This document shows, piece by piece, positions 8,999 through 17,911 of a stretch of 64,000 bases of DNA (position 1 is the stretch's first letter; each line of letters starts with the position of its first letter). Where the stretch lies: positions 1 to 64,000 of the forward strand of contig JAKOMP010000003.1 in assembly GCA_022241785.1 (NCBI GenBank). Direction: 5' to 3'. The notes under the pieces were generated by a model that was not told the DNA's origin, did not search any database, and saw only the letters and a list, made by a program, of their open reading frames with translations. The stretch is from Cyanocohniella sp. LLY (GTDB lineage: Bacteria; Cyanobacteriota; Cyanobacteriia; Cyanobacteriales; Nostocaceae). The position numbers were made by a program, and so were the translations under genes.

Positions 8999-9553
8999 TC
9001 ACTCAAACACAGGTGGCCATAATTCAGAAATAGCAACTTCCCAACTAGGAAATAATTCATTAATAGTTAACTTATCGTCACCCGTCAAAATTTCAACATC
9101 ACCATTGGGACGATATACACTCACAGTTAACTCATCAGGATTAATTAATATTCCTACTTTTGCACCTAATTCTAAAAATAACTTAACTTTATCTTCTAAC
9201 TTAGAAATTCTGTCTGTTTTCGATTTTATTTCCACAACCAAATCAGGTACTAACTGACCAAAATCTCTCACAGTGCGTTTTAGTCTCGCCGCCGCCACAA
9301 AAGAAACATCAGGAGCGCGTAAATCAGTATTTGGCATCACAAACCCACCACTTGAGTCAAATATCCGCCCTAGTTTACGAGGTTTTACCCAGTTACCCAA
9401 TAATCTGATCAACTCAGCGCCGATTTCACTAGACTCGATATCCGATGGGCCCATAACTAAAATATTTCCCTCTTGCAGTTCTATTTGGTAGTCCTGCTCA
9501 TCCTCTTGTAATTTTTGTTGCAGTCTTTCTACATCTTTAATAGTGAGAGTCAT
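8999..9553 (-). CDS. Uma2 family (DUF820) putative endonuclease
   Basis: A 184-residue protein with the PD-(D/E)XK core typical of the Uma2/DUF820 family: LRAPDVSFVAAARL, then VPDLVVEIKSKTDR (catalytic D, E and K), then a LGAKVGILINPDE segment. These proteins are strongly expanded in filamentous cyanobacteria and lie near mobile or repeat DNA, but their role is not established. A second family member is at 39081-39719. Confidence 0.85.
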   Translation of the reverse strand: MTLTIKDVERLQQKLQEDEQDYQIELQEGNILVMGPSDIESSEIGAELIRLLGNWVKPRKLGRIFDSSGGFVMPNTDLRAPDVSFVAAARLKRTVRDFGQLVPDLVVEIKSKTDRISKLEDKVKLFLELGAKVGILINPDELTVSVYRPNGDVEILTGDDKLTINELFPSWEVAISELWPPVFE

Positions 9554-9641
9554 ACAACTTTTCAGATATCCTTCACCTTAAATTTACCATCCAATTTAAG
9601 AACCAACACTCAATATCTTTCTTCTCCTCTTTGTGTGAGAC

Positions 9642-9666
9642 AAAAAAAAGTCCGCACAAGCGGACT
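9642..9666 (-). terminator. Intrinsic terminator of the desB transcript
   Basis: On the minus strand a perfect 7-bp stem (AGTCCGC / GCGGACT) with a TTGT loop runs straight into eight T residues. It lies 32 bases past the desB stop codon, and is the clearest intrinsic terminator in the window. Confidence 0.88.
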
Positions 9667-9697
9667 ACATAACACCAGATTTTCATTTGCTGGTCAT

Positions 9698-10765
9698 CTA
9701 CTTCTTATCCGAAGTGTAGTAAACCTTACTACCTGTATCCGGAACAAAACGACAGCTAACAGCAGAACGCCATAGCGATTTCCAAATAGGTTCTGAGGAC
9801 TTACGGAAATATTCACCCATAATTGGTTTAATGGCCTCAGTCGCCTTTAGCAAATTGTAGTGAGGCATATTGAGGAAGATGTGGTGAGCAACATGGGTAC
9901 CAATATCGTGATGGATGTGATTGATAAAACCGTAATCTCTATCAATACTAGAAATTGCACCTTTTAGAAAAGTCCAATCTTCTCCACGATACCAAGGAAT
10001 ATCTTGCTCTGTATGATGCAAAAAGGTCACCAAATCTAGCCAAATTACAAACACAATGTAGGGCATGGCGTAGTATTTTAGTAACCACATCCAACCCCAT
10101 TGATAGGTAAGGAAACCCAGCAAACCTACCATGCCAATCCAGAGTACTGTACTGGTGATAATATCCCATTTTTCAGATTGCTTAAAAAGTGGGCTACTCG
10201 GTGAAAAGTGAGAGCCTTCCTTACCCGGAGAACGTTTAAATAAATATACCGGATAAGCCAAAAGAAAGACATAATATCTGCCTATCTTTTGCATCAAAGG
10301 CATTTCCTTATATTGTGATTCCGTCACAGGATACCAGCTTTCATCATTATCTAGATTGCCAGTATTTTTGTGGTGAGTTCTGTGGCTAATTCTCCAACCG
10401 TGATAAGGAACTAATATCGGTGTGTGAGATAAATGTCCAATTAAATCATTGAGCCATTTCTGTTTAGAAAAAGATTGATGTCCGCAGTCATGCCCAACTA
10501 CGAACAAAGCCCAAAACATTGTTCCTTGCATGACCCAGAAAACAGGCCAAAAATACCAAGAATCCAGATAATGTGCTACTGCATAAAGCACACTGATAAT
10601 CAGGATGTCACGAAAAAAGTAAAATAGGGATTTGGTCACACTAGGCTGAAAACATTCAGCAGGTATTGCAGCTTTCAAATCCTGAAGAGTAAAGGGAAGT
10701 TGGGTTTTTTCTTCAGACAGTTTACAGTCGTCAGGATTATTAAAAGCGATGGTATTTGATTGCAC
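9698..10765 (-). CDS. desB: Acyl-lipid omega-3 (delta-15) fatty acid desaturase
   Basis: A 355-residue membrane desaturase with three histidine boxes, HDCGH, HRTHH and HVAHH, separated by hydrophobic helices. DesB adds the omega-3 double bond to C18 chains in membrane lipids, using ferredoxin, and is typically cold-induced. The omega-3 assignment rests on overall resemblance to DesB and on its position after desA. The three desaturase genes lie in the order desC-desA-desB on one strand, with 200-250 base gaps that could hold separate promoters. Presence of all three implies polyunsaturated C18 lipids. Confidence 0.93.
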   Translation of the reverse strand: MQSNTIAFNNPDDCKLSEEKTQLPFTLQDLKAAIPAECFQPSVTKSLFYFFRDILIISVLYAVAHYLDSWYFWPVFWVMQGTMFWALFVVGHDCGHQSFSKQKWLNDLIGHLSHTPILVPYHGWRISHRTHHKNTGNLDNDESWYPVTESQYKEMPLMQKIGRYYVFLLAYPVYLFKRSPGKEGSHFSPSSPLFKQSEKWDIITSTVLWIGMVGLLGFLTYQWGWMWLLKYYAMPYIVFVIWLDLVTFLHHTEQDIPWYRGEDWTFLKGAISSIDRDYGFINHIHHDIGTHVAHHIFLNMPHYNLLKATEAIKPIMGEYFRKSSEPIWKSLWRSAVSCRFVPDTGSKVYYTSDKK

Positions 10766-10968
10766 TGGATTCTTTTGTGGGATATAAATCGGATTTTTTT
10801 GACATATCTCTAGTATCAGCTTTGACTAATACGCAAGAAAATAATCTCTGGTAATTCACCTAACAATTTAAGTAGATAAAGAACTACCAGAGTTTATTCA
10901 ATTTACAGGATAATAAACGATATTGCAAACAGCAAGTACACTCATAGGTAAACTACTGGCAATGCTAT

Positions 10969-12021
10969 TTATTTTCCTGCATAATATTCGTTGAAAGTTT
11001 GATAACCAATATCAGTTTGGTACAACTGACATTCGTCTGTAATTTGCTTCATTAAAGACCAAGAAAACTGAAATTCATCATGCAGATAAGGCTGCCAATT
11101 TTCTTTGATGCTACTGTAAGCCATCCGCAAATTATAAGAAGGAATAGCAGTAGAAATGTGATGCGGAACATGGACATTAATATCATGGCACAGGATTTCT
11201 ACCCACCGGGGATAATCGCAGTGAATGGTACCAAATAGCTGTGCTAAAGCCTCATTCCACTTGTTTGCTGCCACGAATGGCACATCTGAGTTAGTGTGGT
11301 GAACGATGGTGAAGGTACTCATCCAAAAATGGTAAACCATCCAGGGCAGTAGCCAAAATTTGACAAATCCCCAAATACCAGTTGTAGCAATCAACAGAGG
11401 AAATGCGATCGCAGCAAACACAACTACTACAGCCACCGAAAGCTTTACACTTGATTGGTCTTTGGTTTTGAAGTTCCGCCAGTCAAAATGCACTACTGCC
11501 CAATGTCCTATGGAACCTACCCACCAGAGACGCTTACGCAGGAATCCTTCAAAGGCTGACTGCTTCAAGGGCGTCCAATCTTCAAATACTTGGGTTCTAA
11601 TGGGATGCCAAGCATTATCTTCATCCAACTTATTGGTATGAGCATGGTGATAGTTATGCTTAATCCGCCAACTGTGAAAGGGATAAATTAAGGGCATCAT
11701 GAATATGTGCCCCACTAAATCATTTACCCAACGACGGTTGGCAAAAGATCTGTGACCACAATCATGGCCAATGACAAAAAAACCTGTTAAAGCAGTACCT
11801 GTAAAAATCCAAGCTAGGGGCCAGAGAAACCAAGGACTGACTGTCAGCATATAGTAGCCTAAGGCAACCATAGAGACACTGAGCAATGCTTGTGTCCAAG
11901 CTTTACGACGGTTCTTTTGAAAACATTCCCGTGGCAAGCTTTTGATAATATCTTTTAACTTCAGGTTGGGATCGCCGAGGTCATCGCCTACTTTTTGGCT
12001 GTTGATTATTGATGTAGTCAT
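10969..12021 (-). CDS. desA: Acyl-lipid delta-12 fatty acid desaturase
   Basis: A 350-residue membrane desaturase with histidine boxes HDCGH, HNYHH and HVPHH. DesA inserts the delta-12 double bond into oleoyl chains of membrane lipids. I place the start at the ATG at 12021 (MTTSIINSQ), preceded by CCAGGTGTCC; the open frame extends 20 codons further upstream without a better start. It resembles DesB but has distinct third-box residues. Confidence 0.95.
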   Translation of the reverse strand: MTTSIINSQKVGDDLGDPNLKLKDIIKSLPRECFQKNRRKAWTQALLSVSMVALGYYMLTVSPWFLWPLAWIFTGTALTGFFVIGHDCGHRSFANRRWVNDLVGHIFMMPLIYPFHSWRIKHNYHHAHTNKLDEDNAWHPIRTQVFEDWTPLKQSAFEGFLRKRLWWVGSIGHWAVVHFDWRNFKTKDQSSVKLSVAVVVVFAAIAFPLLIATTGIWGFVKFWLLPWMVYHFWMSTFTIVHHTNSDVPFVAANKWNEALAQLFGTIHCDYPRWVEILCHDINVHVPHHISTAIPSYNLRMAYSSIKENWQPYLHDEFQFSWSLMKQITDECQLYQTDIGYQTFNEYYAGK

Positions 12022-12264
12022 GGACACCTGGAAAACAACACGCGTTACTGTCAAGTCACCGAAAAAAGCGACTTGTCGCAAAATTTCTTAACATTAGCGT
12101 CTCGGATTATAGCAACCTAAGCTACACAAGCGCACTATTTTTAGTAGCTGTGGTCAATATTTTCCGAGGGTGTGAATGGTTATTAGTTGTTGGGAGAAAT
12201 TACTTTTTCGCCAATAGTGAATAAATTCTGTAATTTATCCACTATTGACTCTGAAGAAAGGAAA

Positions 12265-13083
12265 TTACTGCTTTCTGTCGGCCAGCTTCACATTAGTCGC
12301 TAGACCAAGTACTTGCAGCAATTGAATGGTCATCCAAGTTAAATCAATTTCCCACCATTCCAGCCCGTGACGAGCTGAGTATTGAAAAGCATGGTGGTTA
12401 TTATGCCAGCCTTCACCGAATACTAGCACGGCGACCCACCAGCAGTTAGTGGAGCGATCGCCTGAATCATGGCTGCGATAACCAAATTTGTGGGTGGCGC
12501 TGTTTACAAGCCAGGTGCAATGGTAAACCCAGACAATGCGAACAAAGATACCCCAAACCACGAAAGGCCAGCCACCCAGATACATGAGTAATAAACCCAG
12601 TGCCACCTGAATCAAAATGAAATATTTCTGTAAAAACTGATAAACTGGGTCTTCTGCAATGTCTTTGGTGAAGCGAGGAACGTCAGCGTGAGAGGGAGAG
12701 TGATAAATTAGCCAACCCATATGACTCCACCAGAAGCCTTTATTGGAATCATGGGGATCTGGTTCGGTATCAGAATGTACATGATGAATGCGATGTGTCC
12801 CTATCCACTCAATGGGACCTCCTTGACAGGCTAATGTCCCACAAAAAACCAAGAAATATTCTAGCCATTTGGGAGTTTGAAAGCTGCGGTGGGTAACCAG
12901 GCGGTGAAATCCCAGGGTAATACCTAGTCCACCTGTCACCCAATAAAGAAAGAAACCCACACCAAAGGCCGCCCAGCTAAAGTTACCAGGAACAAAGGCA
13001 AAAAGAGCGCCGATGTGCAGAAAAACGAAAAACAGGGTATTTACCCAGTTAACTTGAGGTTTAGTTGAAGTAGCAATTGTCAT
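12265..13083 (-). CDS. desC: Acyl-lipid delta-9 fatty acid desaturase
   Basis: A 272-residue integral membrane di-iron desaturase with histidine boxes HRLVTH, HRIHH and HNNHH, the pattern of stearoyl-type delta-9 enzymes. It introduces the first double bond, making the substrate for DesA and then DesB. It heads the desC-desA-desB cluster and is divergent from the PLP enzyme gene at 13169, with an 85-base shared upstream region. Confidence 0.96.
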   Translation of the reverse strand: MTIATSTKPQVNWVNTLFFVFLHIGALFAFVPGNFSWAAFGVGFFLYWVTGGLGITLGFHRLVTHRSFQTPKWLEYFLVFCGTLACQGGPIEWIGTHRIHHVHSDTEPDPHDSNKGFWWSHMGWLIYHSPSHADVPRFTKDIAEDPVYQFLQKYFILIQVALGLLLMYLGGWPFVVWGIFVRIVWVYHCTWLVNSATHKFGYRSHDSGDRSTNCWWVAVLVFGEGWHNNHHAFQYSARHGLEWWEIDLTWMTIQLLQVLGLATNVKLADRKQ

Positions 13084-13168
13084 GCAATAACCCGAATTGA
13101 AATTGTCCAGCCTAATCTGCGCGATTGGAAAATCCGCATATCTATAATTTTTTTTGAAAGAGGAACTA

Positions 13169-14401
13169 ATGAACAGCTTGGAACAGCTGCAACAAGCAGA
13201 ACAGGCATTGATAGAAATTTTTTCTGGAATTGACGCTCAGGTCAAGCATAATCTGAAAAGAGTCTTGGATGCATTTCGTAATCACCGTGTAGGCGCACAC
13301 CATTTTGCTGGTGTTAGTGGTTATGGTCACGATGATTTAGGACGAGAAACTTTAGATAAAGTTTTTGCCGAAGTCATGGGTGCTGAAGCTGCGGCTGTGC
13401 GAGTGCAGTTTGTTTCTGGAACTCATGCGATCGCCTGTGCTTTATTTGGTGTTCTCCGTCCTGGAGATGAAATGTTAGCAGTGGTCGGTTCTCCTTACGA
13501 TACGCTGGAAGAAGTCATTGGTTTACGGGGTAAAAACCAAGGTTCTCTTATTGAGTTTGGCATAAATTACCGTGAATTGGAGCTAACTTCAGAAGGAACT
13601 ATAGATTGGCAAACCTTATCTCATAGTGTGGCTGAGAATACGCGTTTAGTATTAATCCAACGTTCTTGCGGCTATTCCTGGCGACCGAGTTTATCTATTG
13701 CGGATATCGAAAAAATCGTTCATTTAGTTAAACAACAAAACCCCAATACTGTCTGTTTTGTAGATAACTGTTACGGCGAATTTATTGAAACTAAAGAACC
13801 TACAAATGTGGGTGCGGATTTGATGGCGGGGTCGCTGATTAAAAATCCTGGGGGGACGATTGTCAACGCCGGTGGTTATATTGCCGGTCGGGCTGATTTA
13901 GTGGAAGCGGCTGCTTGTCGTTTGACTGCTCCCGGTATTGGTAGTTATGGTGGTGCGACCTTTGACCAAAACCGTCTGCTATTCCAAGGCTTATTTTTGG
14001 CTCCCCAGATGGTAGGGGAGGCGATGAAGGGGACTCATTTGACTGGGTATGTGTTTGATAAGTTGGGTTATCCGGTGAATCCTGCACCTTTAGCGCCGCG
14101 TGGGGATGTGATTCAGGCGATTAAGTTGGGTTCTGCTGCCAAGTTGATAGCTTTCTGTAAGGCGATACAACAGCATTCGCCTGTTGGTTCCTACTTAGAC
14201 CCCATTCCCGATAACATACCGGGGTATGAGAGCCAGGTAGTCATGGCTGGGGGGACTTTTATTGAGGGGAGTACTTTGGAGTTTTCGGCGGATGGGCCTT
14301 TAAGAGAGCCTTATGTGGTTTATTGCCAAGGGGGGACTCATTGGACTCATGTGGCGATCGCACTAGAGGCGGCGATGGTAGCGGTGTCACAAGTTACATG
14401 A
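13169..14401 (+). CDS. PLP-dependent methionine gamma-lyase-like protein (aluminium-resistance family)
   Basis: A 410-residue fold-type I PLP enzyme. Blocks include HHFAGVSGYGHDDLGRE, FVSGTHAIACALFG, FVDNCYGEFIE and the probable PLP lysine in GSLIKNPGGTIVNAGGY. Members are annotated as aluminium-resistance proteins or methionine gamma-lyase family, with C-S lyase activity suspected but unproven. The ATG at 13169 has AAAGAGGA upstream; the longer frame from a TTG is unlikely. A GxxExxY gene follows in the same direction. Confidence 0.9.
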   Translation: MNSLEQLQQAEQALIEIFSGIDAQVKHNLKRVLDAFRNHRVGAHHFAGVSGYGHDDLGRETLDKVFAEVMGAEAAAVRVQFVSGTHAIACALFGVLRPGDEMLAVVGSPYDTLEEVIGLRGKNQGSLIEFGINYRELELTSEGTIDWQTLSHSVAENTRLVLIQRSCGYSWRPSLSIADIEKIVHLVKQQNPNTVCFVDNCYGEFIETKEPTNVGADLMAGSLIKNPGGTIVNAGGYIAGRADLVEAAACRLTAPGIGSYGGATFDQNRLLFQGLFLAPQMVGEAMKGTHLTGYVFDKLGYPVNPAPLAPRGDVIQAIKLGSAAKLIAFCKAIQQHSPVGSYLDPIPDNIPGYESQVVMAGGTFIEGSTLEFSADGPLREPYVVYCQGGTHWTHVAIALEAAMVAVSQVT

Positions 14402-14413
14402 GTTAAGATTGTG

Positions 14414-14488
14414 TCACGCAAAGTCGCAAAGGCAAGCCAGTGCGTTGGGCGGCTCCGCCGACTTGAAGCAACTGGCGCGCAGAGAAAG
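14414..14488. repeat. Leader with CGCAAAG repeat motifs before the GxxExxY gene
   Basis: The frame extends through this stretch, but the DNA looks non-coding. It carries ACGCAAAGTCGCAAAGGC (14416-14433) and the palindromic GGCGGCTCCGCCG. The first motif recurs, in inverted form, just after the gene at 14881-14925. I therefore start the gene at 14489. Confidence 0.5.
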
Positions 14489-14866
14489 ATGACGGAGAAT
14501 GAGATCGCGAAGGTGATTGTGGATGCTGCCTTTAAGGTTCATGTGAAGTTGGGGCCTGGTTTGTTGGAATCTGTTTATGAGTCTGTTCTGGCTTATGAGT
14601 TAGAAAAGCGGGGGTTGAAGGTAACAAGACAGCAAGCTATTCCAGTGGTTTATGAACGAGTAAATTTGGCAGAAGGTTTTCGAGCCGACATTATTGTTGA
14701 AAGTAAGGTGATTATCGAACTTAAATCCGTAGAAGCAGTTCACCCAGTCCATAAAAAGCAACTACTCACCTATCTAATCCTTGCCAATAAACGCCTTGGC
14801 TTACTCATCAACTTTGGCGCCTTACTCATCAAAGACGGTATTTCCCGTGTCGTCAACAACTTATAA
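14489..14866 (+). CDS. GxxExxY protein
   Basis: A 125-residue protein with the family signature GLLESVY (G-x-x-E-x-x-Y), followed by YELEKRGL and a PD-(D/E)XK-like core FRADIIVESKVIIELKSVE and LLTYLILANKRLGLLINFG. These small proteins resemble very-short-patch or archaeal-type nuclease folds, but their role is unknown. The ATG at 14489 sits behind GAGAAAG. The gene is framed by CGCAAAG-rich repeat DNA on both sides, which hints at mobility. Confidence 0.88.
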   Translation: MTENEIAKVIVDAAFKVHVKLGPGLLESVYESVLAYELEKRGLKVTRQQAIPVVYERVNLAEGFRADIIVESKVIIELKSVEAVHPVHKKQLLTYLILANKRLGLLINFGALLIKDGISRVVNNL

Positions 14867-14880
14867 AATCATCCAAAAAG

Positions 14881-14925
14881 ACGCAAAGACCTTGCAATTC
14901 CTTTTGCGCCTTTGCGCCTTTGCGT
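14881..14925. terminator. CGCAAAG inverted repeat, bidirectional terminator candidate
   Basis: ACGCAAAG at 14881-14888 pairs with CTTTGCGT at 14918-14925, with an extra CTTTGCGC copy inside the loop. It lies between the convergent GxxExxY and bciB genes. On the minus strand the stem is followed by CTTTTTGG, so it could end bciB transcripts. Confidence 0.55.
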
Positions 14926-14930
14926 GAAAC

Positions 14931-16124
14931 TCACTCCGGTAATTTATATTGCCCAACAATCCGCTTCGCAAACTCCGGCACATGCTCCTCTAGCTTTTCC
15001 GGATGATTGCGCTTCACATACAAATAATTCCGCGTAAAGTGCGAATCAATGGAAAATCGCGCATACTCCAAACCCTTAGGCCCAATCCTCTCAATCACCA
15101 CACCCATGAGTTTCGCCGCCCACATGGGCAAAGTCACACCCTTATCGTAAGCAGGAATACTTTGTTGCACTGCTTCTTTACGATTCCCTTGGGACATCAC
15201 AGGCTGAGTATCTAACTGGTCTTGCACCAAGTCCAACATTTCGTTCCCTGTATCATTCCTGACCACAATCCACTGCCAGCCGAAAGGTGCGCCCATGTAA
15301 CCCACAACTAAATCTGCCAGGGAGTTGACGTAATCAAAGCAACTCATACAGGAAGGGGCAAAGACATCTTTAAGTTTGTTAGTCTTCAAACCAAAGAAAG
15401 GCACAGTTTCCGTAGTTCCATCCTCATGTTTGAAATGCACCCGGAAGTCTTGCATGAATTCATAATGCACAACTGTCTCAGGCGATCGGCTGGTGGTTTC
15501 TAAGAATTTTTGCAGTCCAGCACGCGTAACATTATCTACACAAGGTGTACCTAAGACATACAACTTTTCTAACCCTAGTTGTTTTTCCACAGCCCTGAGT
15601 GCTTGAATTTGGCAACCCACACCAATTACTAATAATCGCTTCATCCCCGATCGCTCTATTTGTTCCAAAATAGAAAGGTTGGGTGATAATGTCGGTTTAT
15701 TTACTTTGGCTGCCAGTATTTCTTCTGGGGTACGAGCAATTACAGGCATGGGTTGAAAGCGGTCTTCTTTGGTGTTCTGCACACAGACGACACCTTCAAC
15801 TAAGCCGCGATTGAGCATTTCAATGGCAATGCTACTAACAATACCCGTCCATTGTGCGCCTTCGATGGGCTGCTGCTTCCGGGCGGCCATCATGTCTTGA
15901 TGCACACCGAAGTATAGTTCATTGTCGTTGTCTAGGTCACGCGATCGCCTGTGGCTTTTTTCTTCTAAGTCGCCTATCTGCTGATTAATAAAGGCGCAGG
16001 CTTCCTTGACATAGTGAATATAATATGTGTCACACAGTCCGCACTCGCTACAAAGTTCTTTAGCAGGACGACGGCTGGTAGGTTTGAGGGCTTTGGCTTT
16101 TTTGTGAGGAGAAACTGAAGTCAT
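14931..16124 (-). CDS. bciB: Ferredoxin-dependent 3,8-divinyl (proto)chlorophyllide 8-vinyl reductase
   Basis: A 397-residue protein of the F420-hydrogenase beta-subunit fold. Iron-sulfur cysteines are visible in CSECGLCDTYY, GVGCQIQALRA, GTPCVDNVTR and SCMSCFDYVNSLADLVVGYMG. In cyanobacteria lacking BciA this protein reduces the 8-vinyl group of divinyl chlorophyllide during chlorophyll a synthesis. A related plant enzyme reduces 7-hydroxymethyl chlorophyll, but length and genomic distribution favour BciB here. The start is the ATG at 16124. Confidence 0.9.
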   Translation of the reverse strand: MTSVSPHKKAKALKPTSRRPAKELCSECGLCDTYYIHYVKEACAFINQQIGDLEEKSHRRSRDLDNDNELYFGVHQDMMAARKQQPIEGAQWTGIVSSIAIEMLNRGLVEGVVCVQNTKEDRFQPMPVIARTPEEILAAKVNKPTLSPNLSILEQIERSGMKRLLVIGVGCQIQALRAVEKQLGLEKLYVLGTPCVDNVTRAGLQKFLETTSRSPETVVHYEFMQDFRVHFKHEDGTTETVPFFGLKTNKLKDVFAPSCMSCFDYVNSLADLVVGYMGAPFGWQWIVVRNDTGNEMLDLVQDQLDTQPVMSQGNRKEAVQQSIPAYDKGVTLPMWAAKLMGVVIERIGPKGLEYARFSIDSHFTRNYLYVKRNHPEKLEEHVPEFAKRIVGQYKLPE

Positions 16125-16286
16125 GTTAAGCGCAATTTGTTATCTCAAAACTTAAGATAGCGGAATGCTGTATCTTACACAAAATTTCAACGCAAAAATC
16201 AAGATTTCAGTTATACATGAATTATACTAAATCAAAGTATTATATACCATATTTTTACGTATTAACACGTAAACAAAAACAAAATT

Positions 16287-17084
16287 ATGGGATTAAGTAA
16301 ACGCATCAATGGTATTATCCATGCAAATGTGAACAGTACACTAGGCAACTTCAAAAAAGTAGATTTCCAGACAGCTGAAAAAGCAGCCTTTGTTGGTGGC
16401 GGATTAGCAGCTGGTGCTGTCGTATCGGAAACCGTGGGTGGAATGGGACTAGCCGCCGCCGGAACAGCTATTGGTATTGGTGCGCCTCATTTATTAGCTG
16501 TAGGAGCCGTTACTGGTACAGCCGCTTACGGAGCGAAAAAGGGAATAGAAAACCGAGACTCTCTAGCATTAGGTGCAGCTGCATTAGGAGCAGCAGGTGG
16601 TGTAGGAGTTTCCAGCACCATTGGCAATATGGGCTTACTCGCAGCCGGAACGGGATTTAGCATAGGTATGGCTCCTGTGACGGCGGCTGGTGCAGTGGTA
16701 GGATTAGGTGCTTATGGTGTATTCAAGCTCCTGGATGGAAATCACGATCATGATTCAAAACCAATTATTGAATCTCTCAACCAAGTCAAACAAAGCATCA
16801 TAGAAAATATTCATACTGCCAAAGCCAATCAAAACAGATTACAAGCAGATTATCAACGAACTCAAAACAAAATCGCATCTTGCCATCAAATAGCCTTATT
16901 AGCTATGAAAAAAGGCAGTGAAGACTTGGCACGTGAAGCTTTGATGCGTAAGTATACCCACCAACAAAATGCCAACAATCTTCACAAACAAATAGAAGAA
17001 CTAACGACAACTATTAATAATCTATTCCTTGATTTGCAATTTATAAATCAAACAATTATTCAAATAAAAACCGAAGGAAGCTAA
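16287..17084 (+). CDS. PspA/Vipp1-like protein with inserted Gly/Ala-rich membrane region
   Basis: A 265-residue protein of unusual design. The first ~26 residues (MGLSKRINGIIHANVNSTL) look like the amphipathic helix that starts PspA and Vipp1. Residues about 30-150 are a Gly/Ala-rich hydrophobic region made of two related halves, each with GVSS/SET-VGGMGL-type and AYG blocks. Residues about 158-262 are a long helical hairpin containing KKGSEDLAREALMRK (EDLAREAL at 212-219), a hallmark of PspA/Vipp1 coiled coils. Known members lack the glycine-rich insert. A membrane-remodelling role in the ESCRT-III superfamily is inferred. The same Gly-rich region opens the protein at 17912-19642, two genes downstream. 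Confidence 0.7.
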   Translation: MGLSKRINGIIHANVNSTLGNFKKVDFQTAEKAAFVGGGLAAGAVVSETVGGMGLAAAGTAIGIGAPHLLAVGAVTGTAAYGAKKGIENRDSLALGAAALGAAGGVGVSSTIGNMGLLAAGTGFSIGMAPVTAAGAVVGLGAYGVFKLLDGNHDHDSKPIIESLNQVKQSIIENIHTAKANQNRLQADYQRTQNKIASCHQIALLAMKKGSEDLAREALMRKYTHQQNANNLHKQIEELTTTINNLFLDLQFINQTIIQIKTEGS

Positions 17085-17104
17085 AACAAAAAAAGTTTAT
17101 ATCT

Positions 17105-17275
17105 TCCTCTGTATTCTCCGTGCGACACCACTTGCTACAAGTCGGGAAACCCTTTCGGCAGTTCCTCCTGGGGGAAAACCCCCCGCCGTTCGCCTTTGGC
17201 GTCTCCCCTTGGGAGAAGGATGCCCGAAGGGCTGTAGACCGGACTGCCTCACCAACGCAGTGGCTCCTCTGTGGT
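17105..17275. repeat. GC-rich palindromic intergenic repeat
   Basis: A mosaic of short inverted repeats (for example GGGGGAAAACCCCCC and CGCCTTTGGCG) interrupts the three-gene module. It resembles the dispersed non-coding repeats of Nostoc-like genomes. A 60-codon minus-strand frame across it is repeat-derived and not a gene. Confidence 0.6.
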
Positions 17276-17299
17276 TCATTAATCTAATTCTTTTACATC

Positions 17300-17905
17300 A
17301 TGAAAAAACTAGGAATTTTCATTATCATCGCTTTCGCCTCAACTCTGACTGCCTGTTTCCAAAACTCACAAGCTGATACACCACCAATTTCCAATTCTTC
17401 CCCTAAGCAAGCAAAACCAATTTCAGAGGTTCCTCCTGAACAACCAAAAATTGTCTCAAATCCTCCACATTGTGAAGATAGCTGTCAAAAGCTGGCCACA
17501 GATACTAGCTTTAGTGAATCAACAATTAAACCAGAACTCATTACTTATTTGCCGACATGGGAAAATTTCTGTGAAAAAACTCAGCAACAGCCTTATTGTA
17601 ATATTTTGAAACCTTATCAATTTGCTGATGGCATAGTTTACCTAAAAGTTACTAGCACAGAATCTTTTGCTATTGATATTCATTTCACATCCGGTATCGA
17701 TAGAAATAGAGCTATGAGCATTGTCCAAGCTGCTGTCAACAGTCAAGAGCCTTTTGAAAAAACTGAAGAAACCAAAGATAAAATAATGTTGTATGGCGGC
17801 CCCTTTGACGATGGGGATGAAACTTATTATCTAGCAGTAACTGAGTTAAGCTTAAATGCTCAAAACCAAGTTACTCAAATCACTTCCGTCTCGACAACTC
17901 CATAA
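17300..17905 (+). CDS. Putative lipoprotein of the PspA-like/J-domain module
   Basis: A 201-residue protein with a lipoprotein signal (hydrophobic FIIIAFASTLTAC, lipid-anchored Cys19), a Pro/Ser-rich linker and a compact domain with Cys residues at HCEDSCQKL, FCEKTQQ and YCNI. No family recognised. It lies between the two proteins that share the Gly-rich membrane region, and ends six bases before the next start, so the two are probably translated together. Likely location is the periplasmic or lumenal face of a membrane. Confidence 0.75.
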   Translation: MKKLGIFIIIAFASTLTACFQNSQADTPPISNSSPKQAKPISEVPPEQPKIVSNPPHCEDSCQKLATDTSFSESTIKPELITYLPTWENFCEKTQQQPYCNILKPYQFADGIVYLKVTSTESFAIDIHFTSGIDRNRAMSIVQAAVNSQEPFEKTEETKDKIMLYGGPFDDGDETYYLAVTELSLNAQNQVTQITSVSTTP

Positions 17906-17911
17906 ATCAAA

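Noticed and set aside
17097..17279. 60-codon minus-strand frame upstream of the lipoprotein gene
   Set aside because: Composed of palindromic repeat DNA, Arg/Gly-rich and without homology to known proteins.
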